Source: Dendrophyllia cribrosa (lineage: Eukaryota; Cnidaria; Anthozoa; Scleractinia; Dendrophylliidae). From it: a stretch of 64,000 bases of DNA. Where the stretch lies: positions 6,015,488-6,079,487 of the forward strand of contig JAJLRJ010000008.1 in NCBI GenBank assembly GCA_024195265.1, written 5' to 3'. Of the stretch, positions 1-11,481 are shown piece by piece. Under the pieces are notes generated by a model. The model worked only from the letters and a program-made list of their open reading frames with translations, was not told the DNA's origin and made no database searches. The translations under genes were made by a program, and so were the position numbers. Each line of letters starts with the position of its first letter. Positions within the stretch are counted from its first letter, which is position 1.

Positions 1-1
1 A

Positions 2-682
2 GCTGTCGTCTCGCCGCTTAGGCACTTAGTAATACTTACAACAGCTCGCGCTAAGGCATTCATTGTGCTAGTTTGGGCGATCTCTTTAGTGTTCTCGGGG
101 CTTCTTCATCTTAACTGGAGTTACAAAGGTATTCTCATCACTGTCATCAGCTTCATATTGCCGTTGGGAATCATTATTTTTTCATATGTCAAGATTTACC
201 AAGTTACCACAAGATCGTGTATTTTACGACGCAGCGGAGGAACACAACTCAAAAGAGATATTCGCTCGGCCAAACAAATGGTCCTCGTTATTGGTGTGTT
301 TATATTATGCTGGGTAGGGTTTTTCGTGTTGACCTTGATACTTTCTACGAAAAAATCAATGTCCTCCACCATCAACCCCGCAATCCTAGACATTCTTAAG
401 TCTCTTACATATCTTAATTCGTGTATAAATCCACTTTTATTTACTATGGTCAGCAGGAAGTTTAAAAAGGCAATAACAGAGCTTTTGCATTGTCAACGAT
501 CCGCTTTAAGAAGCAGAGCAAGAATGAAAGGTTTTGTAGCCAGACGGACAAATATGGACTCTGTTCTTGAGTCATCTTTCTCGAAAAGATCGACCATTAT
601 TCGGCACCGGTCGCCAGCGTCGGGAAAGGAAGCTTATCAAACACAAACAGTGACATTCACAGAGAGGGAAACTTCTCTTTAA
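2..682 (+). CDS. Class A (rhodopsin-like) GPCR, 3' part (TM4 to C-terminus)
   Basis: The reading frame is open from the left edge, so the gene is 5'-truncated by the window; 226 codons and the TAA stop are visible. No start codon is assigned, because the frame runs on upstream (an early GTG is internal). In order it encodes the end of intracellular loop 2 (VVSPLRHL, as in the PLRY region after DRY), TM4 (FIVLVWAISLVFSGLL), a very short extracellular loop 2 with no cysteine, TM5 (ILPLGIIIFSYVKIYQV), a basic loop 3, TM6 (VLVIGVFILCWVGFFVL, so CWxGF rather than CWxP), TM7 with NSCINPLLF (the NPxxY variant) and a basic helix 8 plus a Ser/Thr-rich tail. It is a plasma-membrane receptor; the ligand cannot be told. 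The missing ECL2 cysteine recalls the melanocortin/cannabinoid/S1P group and many cnidarian orphan receptors (family knowledge). No intron lies in this part. Confidence 0.93.
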   Translation, partial: AVVSPLRHLVILTTARAKAFIVLVWAISLVFSGLLHLNWSYKGILITVISFILPLGIIIFSYVKIYQVTTRSCILRRSGGTQLKRDIRSAKQMVLVIGVFILCWVGFFVLTLILSTKKSMSSTINPAILDILKSLTYLNSCINPLLFTMVSRKFKKAITELLHCQRSALRSRARMKGFVARRTNMDSVLESSFSKRSTIIRHRSPASGKEAYQTQTVTFTERETSL

Positions 683-922
683 ATTGAAATTGCAATGCTA
701 ATACACATGAGCGTGTTCTATGAGCTAATACAACTCGAATGTTTTTACCAAAAATTAATGTTTCTTTGTAAAAACGATTTGGGTGGATTTTCTTTTTTCT
801 GAGCCGTACAAATAGTTTTAAAAAAAAATTTGGTTTTCCTTTAATTTTGTCCCTTTTAGCCAACACTCTTAAGTAAAGCAAGTACAGACTGTTGACTCTC
901 CGTGAGTGAAATGTTTATGACG

Positions 923-932
923 AATAAATAAA
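923..932 (+). terminator. Overlapping poly(A) signals of the GPCR gene
   Basis: Two overlapping AATAAA hexamers lie about 240 bases after the GPCR stop codon. This is the likely 3' UTR end of that gene. No downstream GT-rich element was examined in detail. Confidence 0.6.
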
Positions 933-2260
933 GGCAGACATAATATTAATGTACTTTATGTGTGTTTTTCGCGTCTGTCACGGAATAAAAGAAGTTTGCG
1001 CAGTAACCAATGAAATTTAAATTGTGCAGAAGAGAGCTGAGATTATAATTCTGCACGGAGAAAACAATAACTGAACAGAGAGAAAAGCCGCCGTTTGCAG
1101 GATATTCTAAGTTTAGTCGGAAAGATCTCATTAAAATTGCTTGAACAAGGAAGGATTAGAACCAAAGGTGTAATGAATAAAAACAGACTATTTACCTCAA
1201 AGGTAACTACCTCATGACATCATTACAATAAACGACACAATTGCCTTTATCGAGTAAATATGTCACTCTAATCAGCGAATTTTGGTAACCACAGTGCGAA
1301 TGTTGTCAGCTACTTCGTGTTTGTTCGTTTCAATTTTTGTCTTCGCTAAGAGCCATTGTTTTCACACTTTACTTAATATCGACAAGTTAATTTTTTCAAA
1401 TTTAATTTGAATACCAAACTTGAAGCACCTGCAATACAAGGCTATTTTTATTCCGAAATTTCCTTCCTAATATCAGTGCATCATCGATAGCGAGAGCGAT
1501 TTTGAGCGATCTTAAAGGATTTCCACCGCGATTAAACCACACTTCAATACGATCACGCTTTTCAATAATTACTTCCAGATCAAATTAGCTTCAGCAAAAA
1601 TCGAATAAGATTGCAGGGCAATTATGGTGATCGGTGAAACGATGTGGACACAATTTTCACATATTGTGAGTTATTTTTCGGTTTTGTCTGTTTTCAAAGT
1701 CAATATTAAAATAATTTCCATTATGAAAGCAATCGAAGAAAATCTTCGCAGCCCGATAAACGCGATTGCCGATAAAGCCTTGAATCATTATCTCATTTAT
1801 AATTCGATTTTCGCTTCCTCAGTTTTTTTACAGCGGATCATCGTTTTCTAAATAGTTCAGTTAAAGATTTTCTACTGCCTTTTGCCTTTTGCAGTATCCA
1901 GTTTTAGTATGATTTTCACATCTTTTCATTAAAGTGAATATTGAATGTTTGGCATTTATAATGGTGTCAAACGGATGTAAAATTATATCAGTTTCACATG
2001 ATAAATAAAGATTGTCGACATTTGTTTTTGATTTGATTGTTTTTTTTTTCATGGATAGGAGGTTAATTGCATCGTTGACGAATAAATAACAACTGAAATA
2101 CCGAGGGCAAACTGAAAAGCGCATGCGAGCGTCAGTATGGCCATATTGACATTTGCATTCGACAATTTTTCTTTAAAACCAACTCCCTATAGGAGTAGAG
2201 TCAAAGACTCAAAAGAACCACCTTGTTAAGCATAATAAACGAACCAGAGGACAGAGGAAA
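933..2260. other. Intergenic stretch, no gene recognised
   Basis: AT-rich sequence with only short open frames in either strand. No domain, splice-flanked exon or clear repeat family was recognised here. Confidence 0.5.
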
Positions 2261-2760
2261 GTACTGCTCAATAGCTTTCATATGAATAGTCACACTTTAG
2301 GATTTCATCCACAGACTCAAAAGTTAGAACCTTGTACAGCACAATATATAAACAGCACCACAGGAAAGTACTGCTCAATAGCTTTTATTTGAATGGTCAC
2401 ACTTTAGGATTTCATCCACAGACTCAAAAGTTAGAACCTTGTACAGCACAATATATAAACAGCACCACAGGAAAGTACTGCTCAATAGCTTTTATTTGAA
2501 TGGTCACACTTTAGGATTTCATCCACAGACTCAAAAGTTAGAACCTTGTACAGCACAATAAACAGCACCACAGGAAAGTACTGCTCAATAGCTTTTATTT
2601 GAATGGTCACACTTTAGGATTTCATCCACAGACTCAAAAGTTAGAACCTTGTACAGCACAATAAACAGCACCACAGGAAAGTACTGCTCAATAGCTTTCA
2701 TTTGAATGGTCACACTTTAGGATTTCATCCACAGATTCACAAGTAAGAACCACAGTACCT
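2261..2760 (+). repeat. Tandem repeat, 107/103-bp unit, about 4.8 copies
   Basis: Units begin with GTACTGCTCAATAGCTTT at 2261, 2368, 2475, 2578 and 2681. The first two are 107 bp and the next two 103 bp; they differ by the presence of four bases (TATA) in the ATATATAAACAG segment. The units are almost identical, so the amplification is recent. Each holds the motif TTTCATCCACAGACTCAAAA, which recurs singly elsewhere in the window (9.4, 45.4, 48.3 and 53.7 kb). Confidence 0.95.
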
Positions 2761-3345
2761 TTTTATCGGAATCAGACTTAAAACGTTTAATTATCCAGTT
2801 GTACAACAACATAAAAAGCATCACTCAGTATCAGTAACATCGTTTAGAATTTCATCCACGCACACAGAAATAACCACCTTGTTTTTATCAGCACAACTGA
2901 TAACTGAAACAAACAAACAAAGAACAATAACTCAAACTGCACCAGCTTTCATTTTTGTGAATGGTAACACTTTCGTATTTCGATTCTTTTACAGACTCAT
3001 GATTCAATTCATTCATTTTTTATCCACCCATTCATTTTTTTTTTAATCCACACACCAAAAATTAGAACCACCTTGTACAGCTTAATAAACAGAACATAGA
3101 AAGTACTGCGTACATAAACCTGCGTACAGCCACACTTTCCACTCAAGAAAAGTACGTGAAGAAGTCCATTCTTCAATATTTCTTGAGGAGAGATGGCAGA
3201 TGTACACAGGCTAGCTTCAGTCAAATTTGAAGGGTCACAGTGAAGGATTTCATCTACAGACTCAAAATTTAGATTCACCTTAATATACAGCATAATAAAC
3301 ATCACCACAGGATTAATTTCATTAAAATGCGTAGGGTTTCTTTCA
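2761..3345 (+). repeat. Degenerate copies of the same 105-bp repeat
   Basis: Diverged partial units (TTTCATCCAC..., GTACTGCGTACATAAAC..., AAGGATTTCATCTACAGACTC) continue the array at decreasing similarity. This suggests an old array with a recently re-amplified left part. Confidence 0.7.
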
Positions 3346-3398
3346 GACTCAAATGTCAAAACCCTATTTGTTAACACGAAACAACCGCGAACAACAGA

Positions 3399-4090
3399 AA
3401 AAATCTATTGAAACCAACGATATTAAACTCGAGACACGAGGAAAGAAGAAATACCAGGTTTTAAACAAGAAAACGTGGTTGTTTTTCGGCGACGAGGCAA
3501 TCGAACAAACTATATATGTTATTGATATATCGGGAAAATATTGCTCGAGTTCTTTCGTCGCAAGTTTATGGACCTCGACCCTAAAGGTAACGATTCGCAA
3601 CGACGATTTTTAGCGCAACATGGGTGCGCAGGCGATTTTCTTCGCAATTTTTGAACAACACGAAAAATCTATTGAAACCAACGATATTAAATTCGAGACA
3701 CGAGGAAAGAAGAAATACCAGGTTTTAAACAAGAAAACGTGGATGTTCTTGGGCGACGAGGTAATCAAGCAAAGATATATATGTTATTGATATATCGGCA
3801 AAATATTGCTCGAGTTCTTTTGTTTGCAAGTTTATGGACCTCTACCCAAAAGGTGACGATTCGCAACGACGATTTTTAGCGCAACATGAGTGTGCGGATG
3901 ATTTTCTTCGCAATTTTTGCGTTGCGAAGTTTCTGAATCAGCTTCAAAAACTTGCAACGCAAAAACACGAATTTTACTCAAGTTGTTTCGTGTAACATAC
4001 CTGTCGTTTATAATTTTGTTGCGCTAAAAATTGTCGCTGCGAATCGTCCCGTGTAACATCACGTTAAGGAGAGGTTCATAAACTTGCAAA
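3399..4090. repeat. 265-bp direct dimer plus an inverted end, likely non-autonomous DNA transposon
   Basis: Bases 3399-3662 and 3663-3926 are near-identical direct copies (offset about 265). Both end in ACGATTTTTAGCGCAACAT. The last part (4018-4090) is the inverted form of the right half of each copy (TTTGCAAGTTTATG... read backwards). This direct-plus-inverted layout fits a transposon with long inverted ends that has been partly duplicated. The short open frame crossing the first copy is not preserved in the second and is not called a gene. Confidence 0.75.
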
Positions 4091-4775
4091 AAAAAACTAT
4101 TATAAAACCACGTTCACACATCCAAGAGAAAATAAGGTAACAGAAAGGGAAAGCTAGGGCGTTGGCTGGGATAATTTATGTGAATTTTACTAAAGTTATT
4201 TTTAGACGTCGTGCAAAACGGAAGTCGGTTTCGCGAGACGTCTGCAAACATTCAGTGTGACACCATCGGAACCGGGTTGGACTGGGCATTTGCCTCTCAT
4301 TTTAGCAGTCCGTTTAGCAAAATTCGGACCGCTCAGGGAACCAATCAGAATGTTCCTGTTTATCGCGGACCAGTTCAGCTATATAATAGAATTTTATAGA
4401 AGCTCGGTTAAATTGGGGTGTTCATCTGTAATTTTTATAACAAAAACCGGATTTATTGTGTGGACGGAAACGAAGCTGAATATGAATCTGGTAAAGGAAG
4501 CGATTTCCGCCTCAAATTTATCTCTCCATTTTACCGTCCTTTAGTAAGGTAACTCCGAGCTCTATACTGATAAAGCTTCATGAATTTATAAATGAGATCA
4601 ACTTAATAGATAAGTATTATAAAAACCTGACTGGTTCGAAAATTGTACTAGCTAGTACGGCTCAATTTCGTACTTGTCTTCCATTTTAAGTGTCCTTATA
4701 GGGTCGAGACAAGAAACTCGGCTTAGATAAAAACAGTCTAGAAAAAAAAATGAGTAAAAGGACAGCACTTTTTTT
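4091..4775. other. No gene recognised
   Basis: Contains two overlapping short plus-strand frames around 4211-4544 with no recognisable domain and no splice context. A TATATAA-like string lies near 4380. Confidence 0.4.
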
Positions 4776-4879
4776 ATTTTTAAGGACATGTTTCGGTGGT
4801 TACCGCGACGATCATCAGTTTAACTATAAATGTTAGAAACTTGAATTTGGTGGTAACTACCGAAATATGTCTTTAAATT
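4776..4879. repeat. Inverted repeat with 26-bp arms
   Basis: Left arm TTTAAGGACATGTTTCGGTG (about 4777) pairs with the right arm ending CCGAAATATGTCTTTAAA (about 4876) with a few mismatches, around a loop containing GATCATCAG. This is probably a fragment of a repeat element. Confidence 0.65.
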
Positions 4880-5954
4880 AAAAGTAAAACAATTTTTTCT
4901 TTTTCTTAAATTGTTTACAAGCCTGCTGCTTCTTAGGCCTTTCGAAAGTCTAGAAGGAGTAAAACAAGATAGATTTTAGTTTGTAACAAAGGAAATAGAC
5001 TGAAAAATATTAAATTCACATGTTATTTTAAGACTGGTTTAAATTCTTACACAACTAACCGTCAGACAGATTTCCGTCTTAGAAGAATTTCTCGTCTTCC
5101 GTAAATAACAATCCCGATAATAATGCTCTTTGCATGGAGATATAAAAACACAACTTGTTTGTTTGGCGATTGAAAGAAAAAAATATATTTTTATCTTCTG
5201 GTTATCCGCTTACTTACTTTATAATTTGAATTTTCCAATAGAAGATATTGAATTATTAATTGTGATCATTACCGGTAGCTCGGTGGTGGGTATATTAGAT
5301 GCGACTTAGTGACTCTGTTAATTAACTTTCCATTAAAAGCTAGGAAAAGTCCGCCACCTTTCAAGTGTCCTCCCTTTTAAAAAGGTATTTTGTTGGCTAT
5401 GAATACTCGCTTATTTCGAAGGTTTCTAGCGTTCGACATTACACTTTTTCAAGGAATTTTGTGTCATTTTATCATAGCAAAATCTCTGAAAAAGTTTTTT
5501 TTTGTAAATTTCCCGATTGTTTATTTTTTTTTAACTATTGAAAACAACACATCATGATCATTCTTTTAAAAAAATCGCGGTTTCGAGTCCACTTTTGTTT
5601 AAGGGACAATCTCCCGCCGAAATAATGAAATTTTACTTGCTTAATTTCCATGTTATATCACTAAATATACACTAAAAAAAACTAAATTGGATAAATAGAT
5701 TATATAGACCAAGACAGAAGCAGTAGTTTGAAGAAAAAGTGCTAGGATCACAAGGACGGAAGTGGATTTCAGTTCATCAAATTTAATTTTGTGACAGGCG
5801 GTCAAGAAATCAAAATTGCCATTCATGTGAATCTTTTAGTTTGTTAAAAGGACAGTTATTTTTTCTCTTTATAGTTTATATCTCTTTGCTTTCCGCTCCT
5901 TTGGCGACTTTGTCTTCCTATTCCAAGGTAATAAAGAAAGCCTCTAGCCAAACT

Positions 5955-6016
5955 CATGCGAGGACTCTAGCGAGGACTCTAGCGAGGACTCTAGCGAGGA
6001 CTCTAGCGAGGACTCT
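5955..6016 (+). repeat. 12-bp minisatellite, five copies
   Basis: The unit GCGAGGACTCTA is repeated about five times, the last copy running into CTCCTAGG. In one frame it reads ARTL repeats behind a hydrophobic stretch, but that frame has no ATG (see rejected items). Confidence 0.9.
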
Positions 6017-6688
6017 CCTAGGCCCACCGTCGTGCTGCTTCTAGCAATTTGTATTTCCGTTTTTTCTTTTTGAATTTTCTTGTTTATTTATTAGTAGTTT
6101 TAGATATTAATATTTATTAACGAGGGATCCACCGTGATTGGCTCGGCTGTGGTGGTCTCCCGTCCTAATAATTTTTATGTATATAAGTTTTGTATTCTAG
6201 TTAGGCGAAGTTAAATATAAAAAAGAGAAAACAAGATATATCCGTCGGGAAATTGTCCCTTTAGTCTCCTATTGAGAGACCTATGTTGTCAGCAAATTTC
6301 GACCATTTTTCCAGGCATAACTTCCATCAAAGTAGAGTATAATCTATAATGGCCTACAGAGCATATTTTCTCTTTCACTAAATGTTCACATACTACCTTA
6401 TTTTGAAGTAAAAAAAAAATGAATTATCGGTTATAATTTCTCATTTTATTTAAATAATGGACATTATTGTTACGAATATTTGCTGTAATAAAACAGGTCA
6501 CAAATATACTTCGTTGGGGCACTAGAAGTTCATGTTAATGTTTTATCGTCATTGAATTATGGTTAGACATGCATATGACATCAATTAAGGAAAAGAAGTA
6601 GAGGAACTTTAGAAGTACATGAGTTTAGCCCAGCTATATAGAAGCGTTGTTCCATCGTATTGCTAGTTTGACGATAAGTCGTAGTTCG

Positions 6689-6730
<42 letters not shown>

Positions 6731-6731
6731 T
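6689..6731. repeat. (ATT)n microsatellite
   Basis: About 14 uninterrupted ATT triplets. It directly precedes a CCAAT-rich dispersed repeat (6740-6995), whose second copy at 35.5 kb is followed by a (GTT/ATT)n tract. Confidence 0.97.
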
Positions 6732-6739
6732 TAAACCAT

Positions 6740-6995
6740 TCTAGTCAATTAAACGCACTTTAGGGCCAATCACAACAGACGCAGACAATCCAATGAACCA
6801 ATCAGAACTCAAAGCAAATACATGTCGCCGGCGCCAAGCGCGGGAAAACGCGTGCAAGCAAGTCACGACAGGTGTTGGTTTTTCTTCCGATTGGTTGAGA
6901 GAGGAACGAGATTTTTTAGCCAATCACAAAGCGTAGCAATGCAAGACCAAAGCAATTGCGAAATTACTTTCGACACTCAATAGGAAGCTGCTCTA
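6740..6995 (+). repeat. CCAAT-rich dispersed repeat, copy 1
   Basis: Similar over about 250 bp to 35522-35765. Shared blocks are CCAATCACAAC, GCGGGAAAACGCGTGC-like, GATTGGTTGAGA, CCAATCACAAAGCGTAGCAA and AATTACTTTCGACACTCAAT. Four or more CCAAT/ATTGG boxes occur in each copy, so it could act as promoter-like DNA, but it is first of all a repeat family. Confidence 0.85.
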
Positions 6996-7474
6996 TTGGT
7001 CACTTATCATGCGAGAACTATGGGGTGTCAATTAACAGTTCATTTTCGACGGGATATCCAGTCGGGATCAAATTACTAGCAATATTAAAACAATTAAGAT
7101 ATAATAGTTATTAATACTAATTGGCTGCTTTTTGTTTTGGAAAATTTGCAACCAATTTTATTTCGCTGGCAACACCACATTAATTTCTCGCTTAGCGGAA
7201 AAGCGTGTTACCACTGGTAGGCCTACAGTGGGCAAAAACGTTATAATTGAAAATAATATTTGTTCACTTTTATTAGCAATCAAGCTTAATTTGTGCAAAA
7301 TAAGATTATAATTCTCGATCACATTCAAAACGATCGTTCAAAGCGGCATTGTACTCCATTTTATACTTTTAAAAATAAGAGCGATAGATTGACGAAGTCG
7401 GCACCACGACAAAGTGTTGTACAATGTTACAATTTTGAAACATTTGAATAGAAGAAGTGACTGATGAAAGGCAT

Positions 7475-7577
7475 ATGGAGATGGCAATCATGTTAGTGGT
7501 ATTAGCTTCCTTGTTATTTGTACAAAATGTTAGTGGCGAAGAAAGCGGATTAGGAGAAGATCCATACATCGAACCAG
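7475..7577 (+). CDS. Candidate first coding exon of a small secreted protein
   Basis: The exon starts at ATG 7475 (a short upstream ORF starts at 7464 or so) and gives a clean signal peptide, MEMAIMLVVLASLLFVQNVSG, followed by an acidic stretch EESGLGEDPYIEP. It ends at a good donor, CAG|GTAGTA, in phase 1. A possible second exon of 24 bp (9621-9644) has matching phase. A possible last exon starts at 11584 after TTTTCTTTTCAG; it has a stop followed closely by AATAAA at 11653. In the phase passed on from the micro-exon it stops after four residues, whereas in its other frame it reads QEQLDNLTTLDRCCWQQSQ and stop, so either an exon is missing between them or the peptide is very short. The protein family is not recognised. 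The intron holds at least three transposons. RNA evidence is needed for the model. Confidence 0.45.
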
Positions 7578-7617
7578 GTAGTACTCTTTGATTTTGTTTT
7601 ATACTCAGAAGGCTATA

Positions 7618-8105
7618 CAGTTGTATCTCCATGTGCGATCACCTCTCGTAAGCGACCACCTCATCCTAAGCGACCACTTTTCCAAATTACCAAATTTCTT
7701 CCAGTCAAATCACTATAGTCGAAACCTCTCGTAGGCGACCACCTTTCCTAAGCGACCACTTTTCCAAAATACCAAATTTGTTCCAGTCAAATCACTATAG
7801 TCGCAACCTCTCTTAGGCGACCACCTCTTGTAAGCGACTGCGCTGGTGATTCGAATTTTTCTATTGTCTCGCCCATATTGCGATGTCACTAGAGACGCAA
7901 ATTGAATAGTGTGTTACAGTACAAGAATAATAACATGAAAATTTTGTACGGCCTCAGTTGCATCAATATTTTGAGCCGATAAGTGCTTTGTATATTGAAA
8001 TTCAGGTTCATATGATTCAAAGTTAGCAGCCCCTGTGGTCGGACCTCTTGTAAGAGACCAACCTGGCTTTGCATTTTGGGTAGTCACTTACGAAAGGTTG
8101 AACTG
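7618..8105. mobile_element. pogo/mariner-like non-autonomous element, TA target site
   Basis: The left end TA|CAGTTGTATCTCC and right end GGTTGAACTG|TA are inverted and flanked by TA. Inside are two near-identical blocks built on CTCGTAAGCGACCACC, AAATTACCAAATTT and AGTCAAATCACTATAGTCG (period about 85-90 bp). The CAGT ends with TA duplication match the Tc1/mariner-pogo superfamily (family knowledge). It lies in the first intron of the candidate secreted-protein gene. Confidence 0.75.
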
Positions 8106-8117
8106 TACTTGACTCCC

Positions 8118-8548
8118 GAGGGGGGGTGGTACTCCCATATATGAGCTATATAGGTATGTGCCGCTGTGAAGGGTATGGTTTTCAGGCAGTTTAGTCTGGG
8201 ATAGGGTATAGTTATCAGAGATTTTTGGTCTAGAATAGGGTATCATTTTCCGCGAAACTGATCATTTGCGTGATGAAATTAAGTCTAGACAAGGTTTACT
8301 GGCAAATGGCATTTAAAAATTGGTACGGCGGGCAGTACGGCATTTTTACTGACCCCTGTTAACTAATAACTGTGATAGTGAACGAGTTTCTGGAATAGGT
8401 CTAGGATAGGGTAGGGATTTTTGGTGTTTAGTCTAGAATAGGGTTGCAAAATGCAGCTAAAATGGTCTAGTATAGGCTAAGGGTCTCAGAGTCCCAGCGG
8501 CACACCCCCACCCAAAAATTTGCAGAGTACCCTCCCCCCCTCCCGGGA
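8118..8548 (+). mobile_element. GC-ended dispersed element (family B), copy 1
   Basis: Begins with a G-run and GGTACTCCCATATATGAGC and ends GCAGAGTACCCTCCCCCC, giving inverted GGGGGnnGTACTC / GAGTACCnnCCCCC ends. Internal signature strings such as GGGATAGGGTATAG, TAGAATAGGGTTGCAAAATG and GTCTCAGAGTCCCAGCGGC recur at 22.0, 22.7 and 43.7 kb. It has no coding capacity. Confidence 0.88.
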
Positions 8549-9620
8549 CTTGCCTTATCTCAGTATTTGTAAAATGTCTCAATAATGAATTTTGCGAACG
8601 CAATTTTTCTTTAGCTTTTTTATCCTCTTATAATTATAACATCCTTGTAAGAATAAGCTCACCTTTATTTCAAACAGCAGAATAAATCAGTCTGGATATG
8701 TGACACCTTCCTTAAACTTTCTCGATGATTGAAAAATATATATATATACACATGCGTTTTTTTCTAAAAGTGTCAAACGGTTTTTCTCGCCGTCAAATAA
8801 ATATATATTTTCAATCATCGAGTAATGATTTCTTTGTTCATGGAGCCGCGAGCGCGTCATGGCATAATTTCTTTTTAAAGAGATTTAAATTTATAGTATA
8901 AAAATCGAATTGTATGGACGATCAGGTTGGGAAAAATAAAAAAACTAATAGCATCAGTGGGAAGAACTGATGAATAGCTTCCAGTCCGGGAGGACAAGTC
9001 TGTTCACGGACTTTTCCTTTTGACCCGAAAGTGCTCGCTTCGCTCGCGCGCGAGATTTTTTCTTTTGCCCTAGGGGTTCGTTCTTGCGTTACGCGCTCGC
9101 ACTTGCGCGCGTTCCCGTCGCTCGCTCTGGGCTTAAAATAAAATCGGTCTGTTCTGAGACAGACATGACGGGGGGAAGCTCGTCGGAAATTTTCGAAAAA
9201 CACCCTAAATGGTACGATAATTCTAACTGTGATCATTTTAGATTAAAGAGGCCATAAGCAGTACTAATCTACAAATTCTGAGCCTAAAAGATACGAGGAG
9301 CACCCCCGTCATTTTTATATTGGACTCCCCCTCCCCCCTCCGGGTGGGGGGGCTTCCAGCTGAATGTCGGTACTTCAGGATTCCAACCAGATACTTAAGG
9401 TTAAACCGCCTTATTCAGGATAATAAACAGACTGTATGAAAGTACTGCGCAGGTCCCATTAAATGGTCAAACTTTAGGATTTATCCATTTTTATGTGACT
9501 GTTGATAATGATCGACAATTTAAAGAAATTTACTTTAACTAAACGCACCGGAAAATATTTAACTTAAAATGAGTATCTCATTCGTTCATCATTGAATTTA
9601 TATTTCTTTCTTGGTTTTAG
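8549..9620. other. Intergenic/intronic stretch, no gene recognised
   Basis: Contains a palindromic pair around an ATAT tract (CTCGATGATTGAAAATATATAT at about 8721 and its inverse at about 8800), a CpG-rich patch with GCGCTCGC motifs (9030-9130) and one partial copy of the 105-bp repeat (about 9430-9490, GAAAGTACTGCGCAGG... CTTTAGGATTTATCC). Confidence 0.5.
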
Positions 9621-9644
9621 ACGCAGCCTCACTTCAAGATAATT
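9621..9644 (+). CDS. Possible 24-bp micro-exon
   Basis: Flanked by a good acceptor (TTTCTTTCTTGGTTTTAG) and a perfect donor (GTAAGTAAAG). Its phase (1 to 1) fits the exon ending at 7577, with which it would encode DAASLQDN. It is short, so chance is possible. Confidence 0.35.
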
Positions 9645-10297
9645 GTAAGTAAAGTGCAATTCCCAGATAATCAGCCGATCTGTTTGAGGTTTAATTTATT
9701 CCAAGTCACTTATAACCATTCGAACAGATGTCCACATATGTTTTCCGACTCTGATTGTTTGAGCACATTGCCCGCGCACAGCGATCTCTCAGTGGTCAAA
9801 TGTGTCACACATGCGTAGTTCCTGCAAAATGTTTGCATAATAGACTATTCATGACAAGTTCTTTTACGCTTTAAGTCAAATCACTCTTAACTAATGTTAC
9901 GTAAATAGACGATTATGTGTAGCTGTTATATCAATGACATTCAACTCTATTGTTAAACAAAAAAGACATAACTTGTGGTACTTTGGTAGTTTCAGGAGAT
10001 GCACCGTGCACAGAGTTACCAGCCTGTCGTTACTTTGTGAAGTTGTGTTGGAGCACGCAGCACAATTTGTACGACTTTGTCATAGGGAAGTGCCAGAAAT
10101 CTTGTCGGATTTGTTGAAGTGAAAATAGTGAGTTATAACCTTGAGTGTGTCTCCGCCTTAAGTTAATACCTAGCATATGCATATGGAATGTTCAATGACA
10201 AATTTTTCTTGCCTGGTGCCGTAGCAGGTGTCGGTTTATTTATAGGGTGCAATTTTGCGCGAGGGTCCTCAAAATTGCGTTCTAAATTAACCGACGC

Positions 10298-11481
10298 CAT
10301 TCTCATCCCCAGAGCTCCACGGTTTTTTTTAAATTGCGTCTCGTGTAGCTCTGGTAACGGAAATAAATTTGAATTTTTTGATTGGCCGTTTAAAAATGAA
10401 TGCGCAACAAGGTAAAAAATTTTACCTTTCTACGCATAAGGTTTTACTTCCGGTTGAATTTCAAATGTTGACTATGACGACTAACAAAACCAACGTTTTA
10501 ATTTCAACGCATTCAACGACCAATGTCACCCAGTTTTGTTTGGTTTAGCAGGTAAAGATACGGCTGCTAAATTTCAAAGTATAACGGGATCTGATTGTCG
10601 CTAAATATGAGCGATTCGTTTCCGAATATAATCAGTATGTGTCTTGGAAGACGAAGCTATAAGCGGCCACGAATATTAAAGAAGTATGTTGCTTGCTACA
10701 GGGACGAGTAAAGAGAGGCAGAAATCCCGAAGAAAGCCCAAGGGTGAAAAGAAATATTACCACTAGGTTACCCATTTTAAATAACAACAATACAACAACG
10801 CCGCTATCAGCACTCTCGTATTAGGCAAGTTATATTTTCTTTATTAGGTACAACTTGAAATACAAATCTAGGGAAACGAAGGTCACTTGAAGCCCAATTA
10901 AAATAACAAGAAACGAATGCAAAACAAAAATTCCTCGATATTTCTTAACACTGTTCGATGAAATAAGCCTAATCAATGACCACAGCATGTTCATCAACAA
11001 ACTCAGCTGTCCCATCAACTGATTTGGTGGGATATGATAACGTTCAGTGGCGAAACATGATAAATACACAGCTCCCAAACGAAAGAAATCGGTTGACTTA
11101 TCGAGGATTTTCTAAAACCAGTAGGCAAAATACAAAGACAATATTTCTTCTTACATAACAGCAGCACGTAAAGCTTTTCTTCTTTCCTTTTTAGCGCGAT
11201 GTTTTCCTGTAGTTGTACAGTCCTTTCGAACGCCATTTCCACACACACATTCTCGTCTCCAGAACTCAACCAAACGAAACGAGAGCTCTGGGGACGAGAA
11301 TGCACGCACGAAAGGTTTTATTATTTCCGGTTTCTGGTACTGAGCAAGCGCAATAGTACATTAATGCATTAGGCATGCGCTAACGGATGTCGTGGATTTT
11401 ACGACATCCGGAAGGCTTTGGTCCCAGAGCCTTCGTTTTTTCCGCTGACCAAACGAAACGAAGGCTCTGGGGACGAGAATG
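10298..11481. mobile_element. MULE-like non-autonomous element with perfect 9-bp target duplication
   Basis: The ends CATTCTCATCCCCAGAGC (left) and GCTCTGGGGACGAGAATG (right) are inverted repeats. The flanks are the perfect direct repeat AACCGACGC at 10289-10297 and 11482-11490. A 9-bp duplication is typical of Mutator-like elements (family knowledge). A second inward pair of similar ends (11249-11303) shows either a nested copy or sub-terminal repeats. No transposase frame is inside. Confidence 0.85.

Noticed and set aside
3353..3613. Small protein MSKPYLL...
   Set aside because: The frame is not maintained in the adjacent 265-bp duplicate and no domain is recognised.
5841..6044. Frame with a hydrophobic leader and ARTL repeats
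   Set aside because: It begins at a TTG with the frame open upstream, has no ATG and no clear acceptor; the repeat is a 12-bp minisatellite.
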